Below are positions 29,974 through 38,506 of a DNA stretch of 62,634 nt, piece by piece. A program made the translations under genes and the position numbers. Positions within the stretch are counted from its first letter, which is position 1. Every line of letters starts with the position of its first letter. Where the stretch lies: contig NZ_QLAE01000029.1 of NCBI RefSeq assembly GCF_005876855.1, positions 1-62,634 of the forward strand, given 5' to 3'. Origin of the DNA: Stutzerimonas nosocomialis (lineage in GTDB: Bacteria; Pseudomonadota; Gammaproteobacteria; Pseudomonadales; Pseudomonadaceae). A model generated the notes under the pieces. It was not told where the DNA came from. It worked only from the letters and a program-made list of their open reading frames with translations, and searched no databases.

Positions 29974-29992
29974 GCGAAAGATTTTCATTTTG
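29974..29992 (-). promoter_or_regulatory. Candidate Fur box upstream of icmP
   Basis: GCGAAAGATTTTCATTTTG matches 12 of 19 positions of the Fur consensus (GATAATGATAATCATTATC) and sits in an AT-rich pocket 174 bases before the icmP start. Iron control of icmP is expected from what is known in P. aeruginosa; the exact site is my reading. Confidence 0.55.
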
Positions 29993-30050
29993 TGCAAAGG
30001 GCGCGGTTGCGTCGGCCCTGCAACCGGCGGCAGGACGCGCCTGGCGTGAA

Positions 30051-32114
30051 TCAGTGCTGCGTCGAGCCGACGGCGGTCCCGGTGGGGCGGGGCTGGTTCA
30101 GGTACAGGGTGAACTCGCGGGCCGGCAGTGGCCTGCTGTAGTAGAAGCCCTGGCCCTCATGGCATCCCTGGGCGATCAGGTAGGCTTCCTGTTCGGCGGT
30201 CTCGACGCCTTCGGCGATCACCTGCATGTTCAGGCTTCGCGCCAGCTGGACGATGGCGTTGACGATGGTCGCGTCGCCGCCTTCGGGGGTGATGTCCTGG
30301 ACGAAGCTGCGGTCGATCTTGATCTTGTCCAGCGGCAGGCTCTTGAGGTAGCTCAGGGACGAATAGCCGGTGCCGAAGTCGTCGATGGCGATCAGCGCGC
30401 CCGAACGCCTGAGGCTGTGCAGGTTCTGCGCCGCAGCGGAGATGTCCTCCATCAGGCCGGTTTCGGTGACCTCCAATTCCAAGGCTTCGGGGGGCAGCCG
30501 GTGCACCTGCATCAGGTTGCTCACCAGCCTGGGCAGCTCGGCGTGGTGCAGCTGGACGGTCGAGAGGTTGACCGCCATGCGCAGGCCCACGAAGCCCTGC
30601 TCGTGCCATTCGCGCAGCTGCCGGCAGGCCTGGTCCAGCACCCACTCGCCGATGGCCAGGATGCTGCCGTTCTGCTCGGCCAGCGGAATGAACTGGTCGG
30701 GCGGGACCAGGCCGCGCTCCGGGTGCTTCCAGCGCAGCAGCGCCTCGACGCCGTTGACCTGGTTGAGCCGGTAGTCGACCTGGGGCTGGTAGACGAGAAA
30801 GAACTGCTCCAACTGCAAGGCTTCGCCCAGGTCCTTGACCAGTTCCCGGCGCTGGCGCATCTCGCTGTCGATGCTGGCGACGTAGAACTGGTAGCGGTTG
30901 CGCGAGCGGTTCTTGGCCAGGGTCATGGTCTGCTCGGCCTTCTGCAGCAGTTTTTCCGCACTGTCGCCGTCTTCAGGGAAGAGGGTGATGCCGATGGTGG
31001 CGCGGATGCGGATGCTGTGGTTGTCGAGCACGATCGGCGCATCCAGCGCGTCGAGCAGTTGCTGGGCGAGTTCGGCGGCTTCGTAGGGCTGGTCGATCTC
31101 GGCCTTGATCATCGCGAACTGATCGCCGCCCAGGCGCGCAAAGGCGCCGATCCGGCCGTTCTGCTCGCGCAGCCGGTCGGCCAGGGCCACCAGCAGGCGG
31201 TCGCCCGTCTGGTAGCTGAACTGCTCGTTGATGCCCTTGAAGTCGTCCAGCCCCAGGCACAGCACGGCGACGCAGCGTTGCGTCTGCCTGGCCTCGTCGA
31301 GGATCTGGTTGAGCTGGCGCTGCAGCTGGTGGCGGTTCGGCAGGCCGGTGAGGAAGTCGAACTGGGTCATGCGCGCCAGGCTGTTCTCCGCCTCCCGGCG
31401 CAGGTTCATGTTCTGATCGATCGAGGCGAGCAGGCCGTTGGCGGTGTTGACCCACAATCCCAGTTCGTTCTGTTCGTGGCCCTTGATCATCGGCAGCTTG
31501 TGGTCGCCGGGACGGTCGGGGTTGATTCGCACCAGGCTCTCGACGATGGCCATCAGCGGGCGGGTGAGCAGCCACTGGTAGATGAGGTAGAGCACGAATC
31601 CCAGCGCCAGGGCGCGAAGGGTGCCGACGATGAAGATCACCACCGAGTTGTTGACGAACTGCTGGCCGTAGCGCCCGGTATCCAGGGTGATGGACAGCTC
31701 CCCGTAGTACTCGTTGTGCGGCGGGCGGCCGACCAGCGGCGTGGTGAATGTCCGCTGCTTGCCGAGCACCGGATCGGTCAGCCAGCGGGTCGGGAGCTGC
31801 AGCAGCGGGCGGGTCTTTTGCGCCAGCGGCGCTTCGTCGGGGTGGCCGATGGAGGCGACGCGTATCGATTCATGCTGGAACAGGCCTTCCATCACCTGTG
31901 CGCCCATCTCGCGGTCCAGGCTGTAGAGCGCCTGGGTCGAGGGATCGCGGGACATGCGCAGGATGCGCTGGGCCTCGGTGGCGATCACGCTCCGGGTCTT
32001 GTAGGCATCGAACAGAATCTGGGCGCAGCTGAGTATCAGCCCGACGGCCAAGGCCGAGAGCAGCACCATGCGCAGGAGTTTTCGTGACAGGCTGCTACGC
32101 GATTCCAACTTCAC
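30051..32114 (-). CDS. bifA: Cyclic di-GMP phosphodiesterase BifA (degenerate GGDEF plus EAL)
   Basis: 687 residues, the same as I recall for P. aeruginosa BifA. TM1 at about 16-35, a periplasmic region to about 156, TM2 at about 157-182, then GGDEF and EAL. The GGDEF motif reads GGDQF (329-333), the hallmark of BifA, so cyclase activity is not expected. EAL is intact (EALLR at 457) with DDFGTGYSSL further on. It breaks down c-di-GMP and so promotes swarming over biofilm. The start is GTG at 32114, eight bases after AGGA (residues VKLESRSSL). The sodB terminator lies 235 bases upstream. Confidence 0.93.
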   Translation of the reverse strand: MKLESRSSLSRKLLRMVLLSALAVGLILSCAQILFDAYKTRSVIATEAQRILRMSRDPSTQALYSLDREMGAQVMEGLFQHESIRVASIGHPDEAPLAQKTRPLLQLPTRWLTDPVLGKQRTFTTPLVGRPPHNEYYGELSITLDTGRYGQQFVNNSVVIFIVGTLRALALGFVLYLIYQWLLTRPLMAIVESLVRINPDRPGDHKLPMIKGHEQNELGLWVNTANGLLASIDQNMNLRREAENSLARMTQFDFLTGLPNRHQLQRQLNQILDEARQTQRCVAVLCLGLDDFKGINEQFSYQTGDRLLVALADRLREQNGRIGAFARLGGDQFAMIKAEIDQPYEAAELAQQLLDALDAPIVLDNHSIRIRATIGITLFPEDGDSAEKLLQKAEQTMTLAKNRSRNRYQFYVASIDSEMRQRRELVKDLGEALQLEQFFLVYQPQVDYRLNQVNGVEALLRWKHPERGLVPPDQFIPLAEQNGSILAIGEWVLDQACRQLREWHEQGFVGLRMAVNLSTVQLHHAELPRLVSNLMQVHRLPPEALELEVTETGLMEDISAAAQNLHSLRRSGALIAIDDFGTGYSSLSYLKSLPLDKIKIDRSFVQDITPEGGDATIVNAIVQLARSLNMQVIAEGVETAEQEAYLIAQGCHEGQGFYYSRPLPAREFTLYLNQPRPTGTAVGSTQH

Positions 32115-32148
32115 AGATGGTTTCCTTTTCCCCAGGCCCGCTTCATGA

Positions 32149-32161
32149 GTATTGGTAATAC
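32149..32161. promoter_or_regulatory. Small palindrome upstream of bifA
   Basis: GTATTGGTAATAC: 5-base arms around GGT, 35 bases upstream of the bifA start codon. In this position it could act as an operator; no regulator is identified. Confidence 0.35.
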
Positions 32162-32348
32162 AGCGGCGCTCGTCAAAGCGCCAGCATGGGCCATCGGCCA
32201 GTAGGTCGATGAAGCGCGTCGAACGAGCGGAGCGAAGGATGTGGCAATACGCCTTGACGCTCAATAGTTGGCGCCGGCATTCCGTCGATTTGTTCGGCTG
32301 AAAAAGGTGCGGTGGACGCTCGAAGAAGGTGGCGGGGTGCCGGAAACG

Positions 32349-32376
32349 AAAATGCCCGCATCGCTGCGGGCATTTC
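32349..32376 (-). terminator. sodB terminator
   Basis: AAATGCCCGCA (32350-32360) pairs with TGCGGGCATTT (32365-32375) around a 4-base loop. On the minus strand it ends in TTTT, 52 bases after the sodB stop. Confidence 0.88.
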
Positions 32377-32427
32377 GTGGCGCTGCATTCCGGAAAACGG
32401 TTGCAGCGGCATCCGAGGATGCGGATA

Positions 32428-33009
32428 TCAGCCGGCGAAGTTCTTCGCGACGAAGTCCCAGTTGACCAGGTTCCAGAACGCCTCGACGAACTTCGGACGG
32501 GCGTTGCGGTAGTCGATGTAGTAGGCGTGTTCCCAGACATCGCAGGTCAGCAGCGGCTTGGCGCCGTCGGTCATGGGGTTGCCGGCACCACCGGTGCTGG
32601 CGAGGCCGACGCTGCCGTCGGGCTTCTTGACCAGCCAGGCCCAGCCGGAGCCGAAGGTGCCGATGGCGGTCTTGGTGAACTCTTCCTTGAACTTGTCGAA
32701 CGAGCCGAAGGCGGCGTTGATCGCGTCGGCCAGTTCACCGGTCGGCTGACCGCCGCCGTTGGGCGACATGCAGTGCCAGAAGAAGGTGTGGTTCCAGACC
32801 TGGGCGGCGTTGTTGAAGATGCCACCGGTGGAGGTCTTGATGATGGTTTCCAGATCCTTGCCTTCGAACTCGGTGCCCGGGATCAGGTTGTTCAGATTGG
32901 TCACGTAGGCCTGGTGATGCTTGCCATGGTGAAAGTCCAGGGTCTCGGCGGAAATGTGCGGCTCGAGGGCGTTCTTTTCGTAAGGCAGCGGCGGCAATTC
33001 GAAAGCCAT
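32428..33009 (-). CDS. sodB: Iron superoxide dismutase
   Basis: 193 residues, the normal length. [20 protein letters not shown] opens it. Metal ligands are visible in [10 protein letters not shown] (His), [11 protein letters not shown] (His) and [11 protein letters not shown] (Asp and His). Residues such as the Gly-Gly pair in SPNGGGQP favour iron over manganese. It removes cytosolic superoxide. AGGAGA lies eight bases before the ATG. In P. aeruginosa sodB is lowered in iron starvation by the PrrF small RNAs; I did not identify a pairing site here. Confidence 0.97.
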   Translation of the reverse strand: MAFELPPLPYEKNALEPHISAETLDFHHGKHHQAYVTNLNNLIPGTEFEGKDLETIIKTSTGGIFNNAAQVWNHTFFWHCMSPNGGGQPTGELADAINAAFGSFDKFKEEFTKTAIGTFGSGWAWLVKKPDGSVGLASTGGAGNPMTDGAKPLLTCDVWEHAYYIDYRNARPKFVEAFWNLVNWDFVAKNFAG

Positions 33010-33360
33010 GGTGTATCTCCTGCTCAGGTATCGAGGATTGATGCGGCGGGCAAGGGAGGGCGCGTCTACTGCTGCGCCGATGGCGGCGGGCTTGTTGGCG
33101 CCCGTTTCCATCGATTCCTTCGCTCGCTGCATGCTTGCGCAGTCTCTGGCCGTTCACGGTCGGCCGAACAGGCGGGCTGGAGCCTTCGCTCCCTGCTCGC
33201 GAGCTCCCGATCATAGCACCCGACCGGAGGCTAAACCACGCGACAACTGTGTGGAAAAGCCGGGCCAGGGCGCCCGAAGCCGCGAGCCGGTGCCATCGCA
33301 AGATGCGGCTGCGCCTTGCGTGGACCATCGATGGCCGGAGGCGTTCCTCCTGGCGGGTGG
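33010..33360. other. Intergenic region upstream of sodB
   Basis: 351 bases between the sodB start and the argO stop, both on the minus strand. Open frames here lack ribosome binding sites and recognisable protein. The sodB promoter must lie here; I found no clear -35/-10 pair. Confidence 0.6.
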
Positions 33361-33966
33361 TTATTGGGTGATCAACTGATAGGCGATGGCGTACATCATG
33401 GTGGCGACGCCCAGATCCAGCAGTCGCCAGGTCAGCGGTTTCGCCAGCCAGGGGGCGAGCCAGGCGCCGCCGAGCGACAGTGTCAGGAACCAGAGCGTCG
33501 ATGCGCACGCCGCGCCAAGGGCGAAGGCGCCGGGTTCGGGCTGCTGGGCACCGAGCGAGCCGATCAGCACCACCGTGTCGAGGTAGACATGGGGGTTGAG
33601 CAGGGTCACGGCCAGCGCCGCCAGCAGGACCGCTCGCCGCGAGCGCGGCGCGACCTCCTGCTGCTGCAGGGCGCTGGGGCGCAGGGCCCGACGCAGGGCG
33701 AGGGTGCCGTACCAGAGCAGGAACGCGGTGCCGCCCCAGCGCGCCAGGTTTTCCAGCAGTGTGCTCTGGGCGATCAGCGCCGCCAGGCCGAACACCCCGG
33801 CGCAGACCAGCAGGATGTCGCAGACGATGCACAGCGCCGCGACCGGCAGGTGGTGTTCGCGGCGCAGGCTCTGGGCCAGCACGAACGCGTTCTGCGCGCC
33901 GATCGCCATGATCAGCCCGGCGGCGATCGCCAGCCCGTTGACGTAGCTCTGCAGCACCGGGCTCAT
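33361..33966 (-). CDS. argO: LysE/ArgO-type amino acid exporter
   Basis: 201 residues with six hydrophobic helices. MAIGAQNAFVLAQSLRREH is the signature of the ArgO/LysE family (the GAQNAFVL motif in TM1), and VTLLNPHVYLDTVVLIGSLG is the second conserved loop. It exports arginine or lysine. GGAG sits eight bases before the ATG. It is divergent from argP, the LysR activator of argO in E. coli, and the same pair occurs in P. aeruginosa as I recall it. Confidence 0.88.
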   Translation of the reverse strand: MSPVLQSYVNGLAIAAGLIMAIGAQNAFVLAQSLRREHHLPVAALCIVCDILLVCAGVFGLAALIAQSTLLENLARWGGTAFLLWYGTLALRRALRPSALQQQEVAPRSRRAVLLAALAVTLLNPHVYLDTVVLIGSLGAQQPEPGAFALGAACASTLWFLTLSLGGAWLAPWLAKPLTWRLLDLGVATMMYAIAYQLITQ

Positions 33967-34190
33967 CGGGATCGCTCCGACAGTGCGCGCCGCCCATCGC
34001 CGATACGCGCCTCGCGCGCAGGGACGGCCCGGCCGCCAGGGTGCCGTTCGGTCTGCCGCGTGCGCGGCAGTGTCGAGAGTCGTGTTTCGCCCATCATCTT
34101 GCGTCAGCCGTTGTGGAAGGTGCTGGCGAGTCTGGTAAGTGGCGCGCTATAAGGGAAACAAATCTTGCTCAACCTGCATAAGGAAAACAG

Positions 34191-35084
34191 ATGTTCGACT
34201 ACAAGCTGCTGACCGCCCTGGCCGCCGTGGTCGAGCAGGCCGGATTCGAGCGCGCGGCCGCAGCGCTGGGGCTGTCGCAATCGGCCGTCTCGCAGCGCAT
34301 CAAGATGCTCGAGGCGCGCGTGGGTCAGCCGGTCCTGCTGCGTTCGGCGCCACCCCAGCCCACCGAGCTGGGGCGTCGGCTGCTCAACCATGTGCAGCAG
34401 GTGCGGCTGCTCGAGCGCGATCTGCAGGGCCAGGTCCCGGCGCTCGATGAAAGCCGTCTGCCGGAGCGCCTGCGCATCGCGCTCAACGCCGACAGCCTGG
34501 CGACTTGGTGGGCCGCTGCGGTGGCGCCGTTCTGCGCCCGTCACCGGGTGGTGATCGACCATGTGGTGGTCGACCAGGCCGTGGGGCTGAAGCGGATGCG
34601 TGCCGGCGAAGTCGCCGCCTGTGTCTGTGCCGCCGAGCCGGCGCTGGCCGGCGCGCGCAGCCAGTTCCTCGGCGCGATGCGCTATCGCGCCCTGGCCAGT
34701 CCGGCGTTCCTGGCACGGCATTTCGACGGCGCACCGACGGCCGATGTCGTCACCCGCGCGCCGGCGATCGTGTTCGGACCCGACGACCAGCTGCAGCATC
34801 GCTACCTGGCGGCGCTGGGCATCACCGATGGCTTCATCCACCACCTGTGTCCCTCGTCCGAAGGCTTCGTGCGGCTGCTGGAAAGTGGCCTGGGCTGGGG
34901 CCTGGTGCCCGAGTATCAGGTGCGCGGCGAGCTGGCCCGGGGCGAGCTGGTCGACGTGCTGCCGGGCAGGTACATCGACGTTCCGCTCTATTGGCACTAC
35001 TGGCGCAACGGCGGTGAGCTGATGGCCGAACTGACGCGCCAGCTGCTCGGCGCGGCGGGCACCTGGCTGGTCGCGGACAGCTAG
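34191..35084 (+). CDS. argP: LysR-type regulator ArgP/LysG
   Basis: 297 residues. A winged helix-turn-helix (FERAAAALGLSQSAVSQRIKMLEARVGQPVLLR) is followed by the effector domain (IALNADSLATWWAAAV is a conserved ArgP stretch). ArgP, also called IciA, activates argO when arginine is high and is blocked by lysine. AAGGAAAACAG leads into the ATG. It shares a 224-base divergent promoter region with argO, where such regulators bind. Confidence 0.9.
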   Translation: MFDYKLLTALAAVVEQAGFERAAAALGLSQSAVSQRIKMLEARVGQPVLLRSAPPQPTELGRRLLNHVQQVRLLERDLQGQVPALDESRLPERLRIALNADSLATWWAAAVAPFCARHRVVIDHVVVDQAVGLKRMRAGEVAACVCAAEPALAGARSQFLGAMRYRALASPAFLARHFDGAPTADVVTRAPAIVFGPDDQLQHRYLAALGITDGFIHHLCPSSEGFVRLLESGLGWGLVPEYQVRGELARGELVDVLPGRYIDVPLYWHYWRNGGELMAELTRQLLGAAGTWLVADS

Positions 35085-35190
35085 CCCGGGCGCCCTTGCG
35101 GACCTTCGCCGGTGTGCGCCGGTAGCGCTGAAGGCCGGCATGCAACGCGTTATACTGCCGTCATTTTTTCGCCCGCCTCGATGGTGCCCA

Positions 35191-36087
35191 ATGCGTAACG
35201 ATTTCGATGATGATCTGGATAACATCCCCAGCCTTCGAGCTGATCGCGATCGCGACACGCCCTATCCGGAGCCTGAGCTGGAGCCGGTGGGCAAGCGTCG
35301 CTACGAGCGCAGGGACGACGTCCGCGCGCCCCGGCAGAAGCGCAAGTCCGCCGCCACCGGCGCGCTCTGGGCGATGGTGCTGGCCCTGCTGATCGCCCTC
35401 GGCGGGCTCGGCTGGTGGAGCTTCCAGCAGATATCCATGCTGGAGATGCAGCTGGTCGCGACCCAGGACAGCTTCGCCCGCATCAGCGAAGACGCCAACG
35501 GCCGGCTCCGGGACATTTCCGGCAAGGTGGTCGCGACCGAGTCGAACGTTACCAGCGAGAGCGAGGCGGTGAAGCTGCGTATCAAGCAGCTCGAGCAGCA
35601 GGTCGCGACGCTGAGCCAGCAGCAACAGGCGTTCAGCACCGAGCAGAAGAGCGTGACCGGTCTGCAGAGCGGGCAGACCAAGCGTGCCGAGGAGTTGAAT
35701 GCGCGCCTCGAACAGCTTTCCGGCGAACTGAAGAACCAGCAGGGCGCCCTCGCCAAGCTGGGCGAAGAACTCAAGGCGGTGAGCAGCGAGCAGGCCGGGT
35801 TCAAGTCCGCGCTGGCCGGGCAGAGCAAGCTGGAGGCGAGCATCGAAGGCCTGAACAAGCAGGTGGCGGCGCTCAAGCAGCAGGGCGGTCAGCAGGCCAG
35901 CCAGACCCAGGCGATCAGCCGGCTGGAGCAGGACCTGCTGGTGCTGCGCAGCGAGCTCGACAACCGTCCCGCGCCCAGCAGCACCAACACCAGCGAGTTC
36001 GACGCCTTCCGCGCGCAGATGACCCGTAGCATCAACACGCTGCAGAGCCAGATCGCCAACCTTCAGGGCCAGATCGACGCCCGTTGA
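35191..36087 (+). CDS. Single-pass membrane protein with long coiled coil
   Basis: 298 residues. An acidic and then basic cytoplasmic N-terminus (about 1-55), one membrane helix (about 58-76, LWAMVLALLIALGGLGWW), then about 200 residues of heptad-rich Gln/Glu/Lys coiled coil, probably periplasmic. I do not recognise a catalytic domain. Such proteins often act as envelope scaffolds. I chose the ATG at 35191 (MRNDFDDD) over one at 35140; neither has a good ribosome binding site. A hairpin follows 7 bases after the stop. Confidence 0.75.
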   Translation: MRNDFDDDLDNIPSLRADRDRDTPYPEPELEPVGKRRYERRDDVRAPRQKRKSAATGALWAMVLALLIALGGLGWWSFQQISMLEMQLVATQDSFARISEDANGRLRDISGKVVATESNVTSESEAVKLRIKQLEQQVATLSQQQQAFSTEQKSVTGLQSGQTKRAEELNARLEQLSGELKNQQGALAKLGEELKAVSSEQAGFKSALAGQSKLEASIEGLNKQVAALKQQGGQQASQTQAISRLEQDLLVLRSELDNRPAPSSTNTSEFDAFRAQMTRSINTLQSQIANLQGQIDAR

Positions 36088-36093
36088 GCCCGA

Positions 36094-36216
36094 CCCGGCG
36101 CGACGCTGTCGTGCCGGGCCATTGCGCGGCCGGGGCCGCAGCTGCCGCCGCGGTCACTACCGGAGCGGCATCATTCCGATTCAGGGGAGGGCGAGGCGGC
36201 TGATCCGCTCGCCTCG
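36094..36216. other. Convergent gap with two hairpins
   Basis: CCCGGCGCGAC with GTCGTGCCGGG (36094-36118, one G-T pair) follows the coiled-coil gene. CGAGGCG with CGCCTCG (36192-36216) lies just after the pncB stop on the other strand. Neither has a T run. They may end the two convergent transcripts with the help of Rho. Confidence 0.45.
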
Positions 36217-36218
36217 GC

Positions 36219-37418
36219 TCAGGCCTGCGGCACGTTGAAGACGTGGCGCAGGTAGCTGAGGAAGGCTTCGTCGCGGCACATGCTCTTGCCGGGGGAGTCG
36301 GAAATCTTCGCCACCGGATAGCCGTTGCAGCCGATCATCTTGATCACGATGTTGGTGGGCTCCACGCCGGGCAGGTCGCAGGTGAGCTGTGTGCCGATGC
36401 CGTAGCTGGTCTTGATGCGTCCGTTCAGGGTGCGGTAGATGGACAGCGCGCGCTGGAAGTCGAGCCCGTCGGAGAACACCAGGCTGCGGGTCATCGGGTC
36501 GATGTCCAGCCGCTGGTAGTGGGCGATGGCCTTGTTGGCCCACTCGATCGGGTCGCCGGAGTCATGGCGCAGGCCGTCGAAGAGCTTGGCGAAGTACAGA
36601 TCGAAATCGGCCAGGAAGGCATCCATGGTGATGCAGTCGGTCAGCGCCGTCCCCAGCGCACCGCGGTATTCCTTGACCCAGCATTCCAGGGCGGCGCGCT
36701 GGCTGTCGATCAGTCGCGGGCCGAGCTGCTGGTGCGCCATGATCCATTCATGGGCCATGGTGCCCATGGGCTTGATATCCAGAATCCTGGCCAGGTGGAC
36801 GTTGCTGGTGCCGACGAAGCGGCCCGGGAACCGTTCCTTCATGGTCCGCACGATGCTTTCCTGCACCGCATAGGAAAAGCGCCGCCTCGTACCGAAGTCG
36901 GCCACCTTGAAGCCGCGCAGTTCTTCCTCGCTGGCCTCCTGGCGCAGCCAGTCGAATTTTTCCAACAGCCGATCGCGGGCCTGGTCGACGGTGGCGTGCG
37001 GGTAGCAGGCGCGGTTGCGCACCTCGCTGACGATCGCCAGCAGGGGCACCTCGAACAGGATGATGTGCAGCCAGGGGCCGCGAAGGCGGATCACCAGTTC
37101 GCCGGCCTCGCTCTCGACCTCCACGTAATTCATGTTGAAACGGAACAGCCGCAGGAAGCGGATGAAGTCCGGTTTCATGAAGGGAATGCTTTCGAGGAAG
37201 GTCTGCTCGGCGTCGTTGAGCCGCAAATCGGCCAGGGCGCGGACCTGCGCGCGAATCGCTTCCAGATGAGGGGTGAGGTCTTCTCGGGTGCGGCTGCGAA
37301 AGGCCCACTCCACCTCGGCGTCGGGGTAGTGGTGCAGGATGGCCTGCATCATCGTCAGCTTGTAGAAGTCGGTATCGAGCAGGCTCTGGATGATGCGGTC
37401 GTCGGGAAGGGACGTCAT
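36219..37418 (-). CDS. pncB: Nicotinate phosphoribosyltransferase
   Basis: 399 residues, the usual length. [20 protein letters not shown] at the start, [23 protein letters not shown] (catalytic histidine) and [12 protein letters not shown] are the family landmarks. The enzyme joins nicotinate to PRPP to salvage NAD. AAGGAG lies six bases before the ATG. A tiny zinc-ribbon-like gene begins just upstream on the same strand and ends 28 bases before it, so they are probably co-transcribed. Confidence 0.95.
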   Translation of the reverse strand: MTSLPDDRIIQSLLDTDFYKLTMMQAILHHYPDAEVEWAFRSRTREDLTPHLEAIRAQVRALADLRLNDAEQTFLESIPFMKPDFIRFLRLFRFNMNYVEVESEAGELVIRLRGPWLHIILFEVPLLAIVSEVRNRACYPHATVDQARDRLLEKFDWLRQEASEEELRGFKVADFGTRRRFSYAVQESIVRTMKERFPGRFVGTSNVHLARILDIKPMGTMAHEWIMAHQQLGPRLIDSQRAALECWVKEYRGALGTALTDCITMDAFLADFDLYFAKLFDGLRHDSGDPIEWANKAIAHYQRLDIDPMTRSLVFSDGLDFQRALSIYRTLNGRIKTSYGIGTQLTCDLPGVEPTNIVIKMIGCNGYPVAKISDSPGKSMCRDEAFLSYLRHVFNVPQA

Positions 37419-37446
37419 GCTGGCTCCTTGTCATGGAGGGCATGCC

Positions 37447-37626
37447 TCACGCGCCGCCGATGCCCTCGATTATCTTGCCCGTTCCGCCACAGTTTGCACA
37501 GTCGCGGTCCGCTACCCGACCGGTTCCCGCGCAGCGTGGGCAGATGTTCTCCCCGGTACCGGAAGTTCCGGGCTCGGCTTGATCGCCAGGATTGAGAGGG
37601 GTGCTGGATAGTGTTCGAAGATGCAT
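37447..37626 (-). CDS. Tiny CxxCxGxG zinc-ribbon-like protein
   Basis: 59 residues: a variable first half, then CPRCAGTG and CANCGGTG, two CxxCxGxG motifs 16 residues apart, like half of the DnaJ cysteine-rich zinc domain. Similar small proteins are scattered in Pseudomonas with no known role; they could bind zinc or act with DnaK/DnaJ. No good Shine-Dalgarno precedes the ATG at 37626, so the start could be a little different. It lies directly upstream of pncB on the same strand. Confidence 0.75.
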   Translation of the reverse strand: MHLRTLSSTPLNPGDQAEPGTSGTGENICPRCAGTGRVADRDCANCGGTGKIIEGIGGA

Positions 37627-37722
37627 GAGAAAGTGCCGCTTCGGAGATAAGGTTATAGCGTGTCGGTTATACGTTATCTTTGGTTGATAGTGCTTCTTTT
37701 TATATAACGAGCTTTAAATGAA

Positions 37723-37756
37723 AATAAGGCAGAGGGCCATGGCCCTCTGCCTTATT
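37723..37756 (-). terminator. 34-bp perfect palindrome, likely terminator of the KGG genes
   Basis: AATAAGGCAGAGGGCCA and its exact complement meet at the centre, a stem with almost no loop. On the minus strand it is followed by TTTTCATTT. It lies 12 bases after the stop of the first KGG gene, so it should end that message. Confidence 0.8.
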
Positions 37757-37767
37757 ATTTCTGGCGA

Positions 37768-37938
37768 TTAGCTGCTGCGGCCACCGCCATGGCTGTTCTG
37801 GCCGCCCTTGCGACCGGCTTCGGAGGCCTTCTCGCGGTCATTGGCAAAGTTGCCACCGCTGTTGTGGCCGCCTTTGCGACCGGCTTCGGACGCTTTTTCG
37901 CGATCGTTCGCAAAGTTGCCGGGGTTGTTGTTCGCCAT
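37768..37938 (-). CDS. KGG-repeat stress-induced small protein, copy 1
   Basis: 56 residues, MANNNPGNFANDREKASEAG then a second GNFANDREKASEAGRKGG and a QNSHGGGRSS tail. The unit of about 22 residues ending KGG occurs twice. KGG (con-10-like) proteins are hydrophilic, disordered and made under stress; E. coli YciG is of this type. AGGAGAAATGAC leads into the ATG. It is a near-copy of the next gene upstream (57 bases between them, same strand) and uses Arg where that copy has Lys. Confidence 0.9.
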   Translation of the reverse strand: MANNNPGNFANDREKASEAGRKGGHNSGGNFANDREKASEAGRKGGQNSHGGGRSS

Positions 37939-37995
37939 GTCATTTCTCCTCTTGGATAGGGACGTTGGGATCAGGGTTGCGAGTACGCCTTCGGC

Positions 37996-38166
37996 TTAGC
38001 TGTTACGGCCGCCGCCGTGGCTGTTCTGGCCGCCTTTCTTGCCGGCTTCGGAGGCCTTCTCGCGGTCGTTCGCGAAGTTGCCGCCGCTGTTGCTGCCGCC
38101 TTTCTTGCCGGCTTCGGACGCTTTCTCGCGATCGTTTGCAAAGTTGCCAGGGTTGTTGTTTGCCAT
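37996..38166 (-). CDS. KGG-repeat stress-induced small protein, copy 2
   Basis: 56 residues with the same two-unit plan as copy 1 (MANNNPGNFANDREKASEAGKKGG ... QNSHGGGRNS) but with lysine for arginine before each KGG and a serine in place of histidine in the linker. GAGGAGATAAAGAAA precedes the ATG. It is the first gene of the pair, fed from the 340-base AT-richer region upstream; copy 1 follows after 57 bases. Confidence 0.9.
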   Translation of the reverse strand: MANNNPGNFANDREKASEAGKKGGSNSGGNFANDREKASEAGKKGGQNSHGGGRNS

Positions 38167-38506
38167 TTTCTTTATCTCCTCGGTGGATAGAGAAACTAAA
38201 GGGGCTGATACAACTTGCTCCAGCCTTCACGAATTCAGAGGGGCTTGGGTGCAACAGAGTTCACAACCCGTTTCAACGCCGGACGAATGGTTTTCCTTAT
38301 GCGTCGTAGTGTTATGGCTTAATGAAATTACAAGCGAAACGGTAGTTATTCGGTAACTATCAAAGTGCTATTTCAAGCGAAGCGGTAAATGCCTGTTTAG
38401 TTACCTTTATATATGAATGATGGCGCTGCGCACCGGCGGTCTGCGGCGACGAACCGCGTGCCTCGCCATCGCTCTAACGAGGCGTACCCCACACAGGAGA
38501 GCCGCC
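38167..38506. other. AT-richer intergenic region with repeats
   Basis: 340 bases without a supported gene between the divergent KGG and DUF2188 genes. It is visibly richer in A and T than its surroundings. CAAGCGAA(A/G)CGGTA occurs at 38331 and 38374, and GGTAACT (38352) faces AGTTACC (38399). The promoters of both sides should lie here. Confidence 0.6.

Larger units (their letters stand above)
37768..38166 (-). repeat. Four copies of a ~66-bp coding repeat in two tandem genes
   Basis: Each KGG gene has two units coding GNFANDREKASEAG(R/K)KGG. The two genes are themselves a tandem duplication of 171 bases with a 57-base spacer. Copies differ mainly at third positions, so this is an old or converted duplication, not a CRISPR array. 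Confidence 0.85.

Noticed and set aside
34111-34153. TTGTGG ... TATAAG as the argP promoter.
   Set aside because: The spacing of 31 bases between the hexamers is far from the usual 17.
37768-38166. Regularly spaced direct repeats that might suggest a CRISPR array.
   Set aside because: The repeats are in frame and code for KGG units in two small genes; the spacers are not unique and no cas genes are near.
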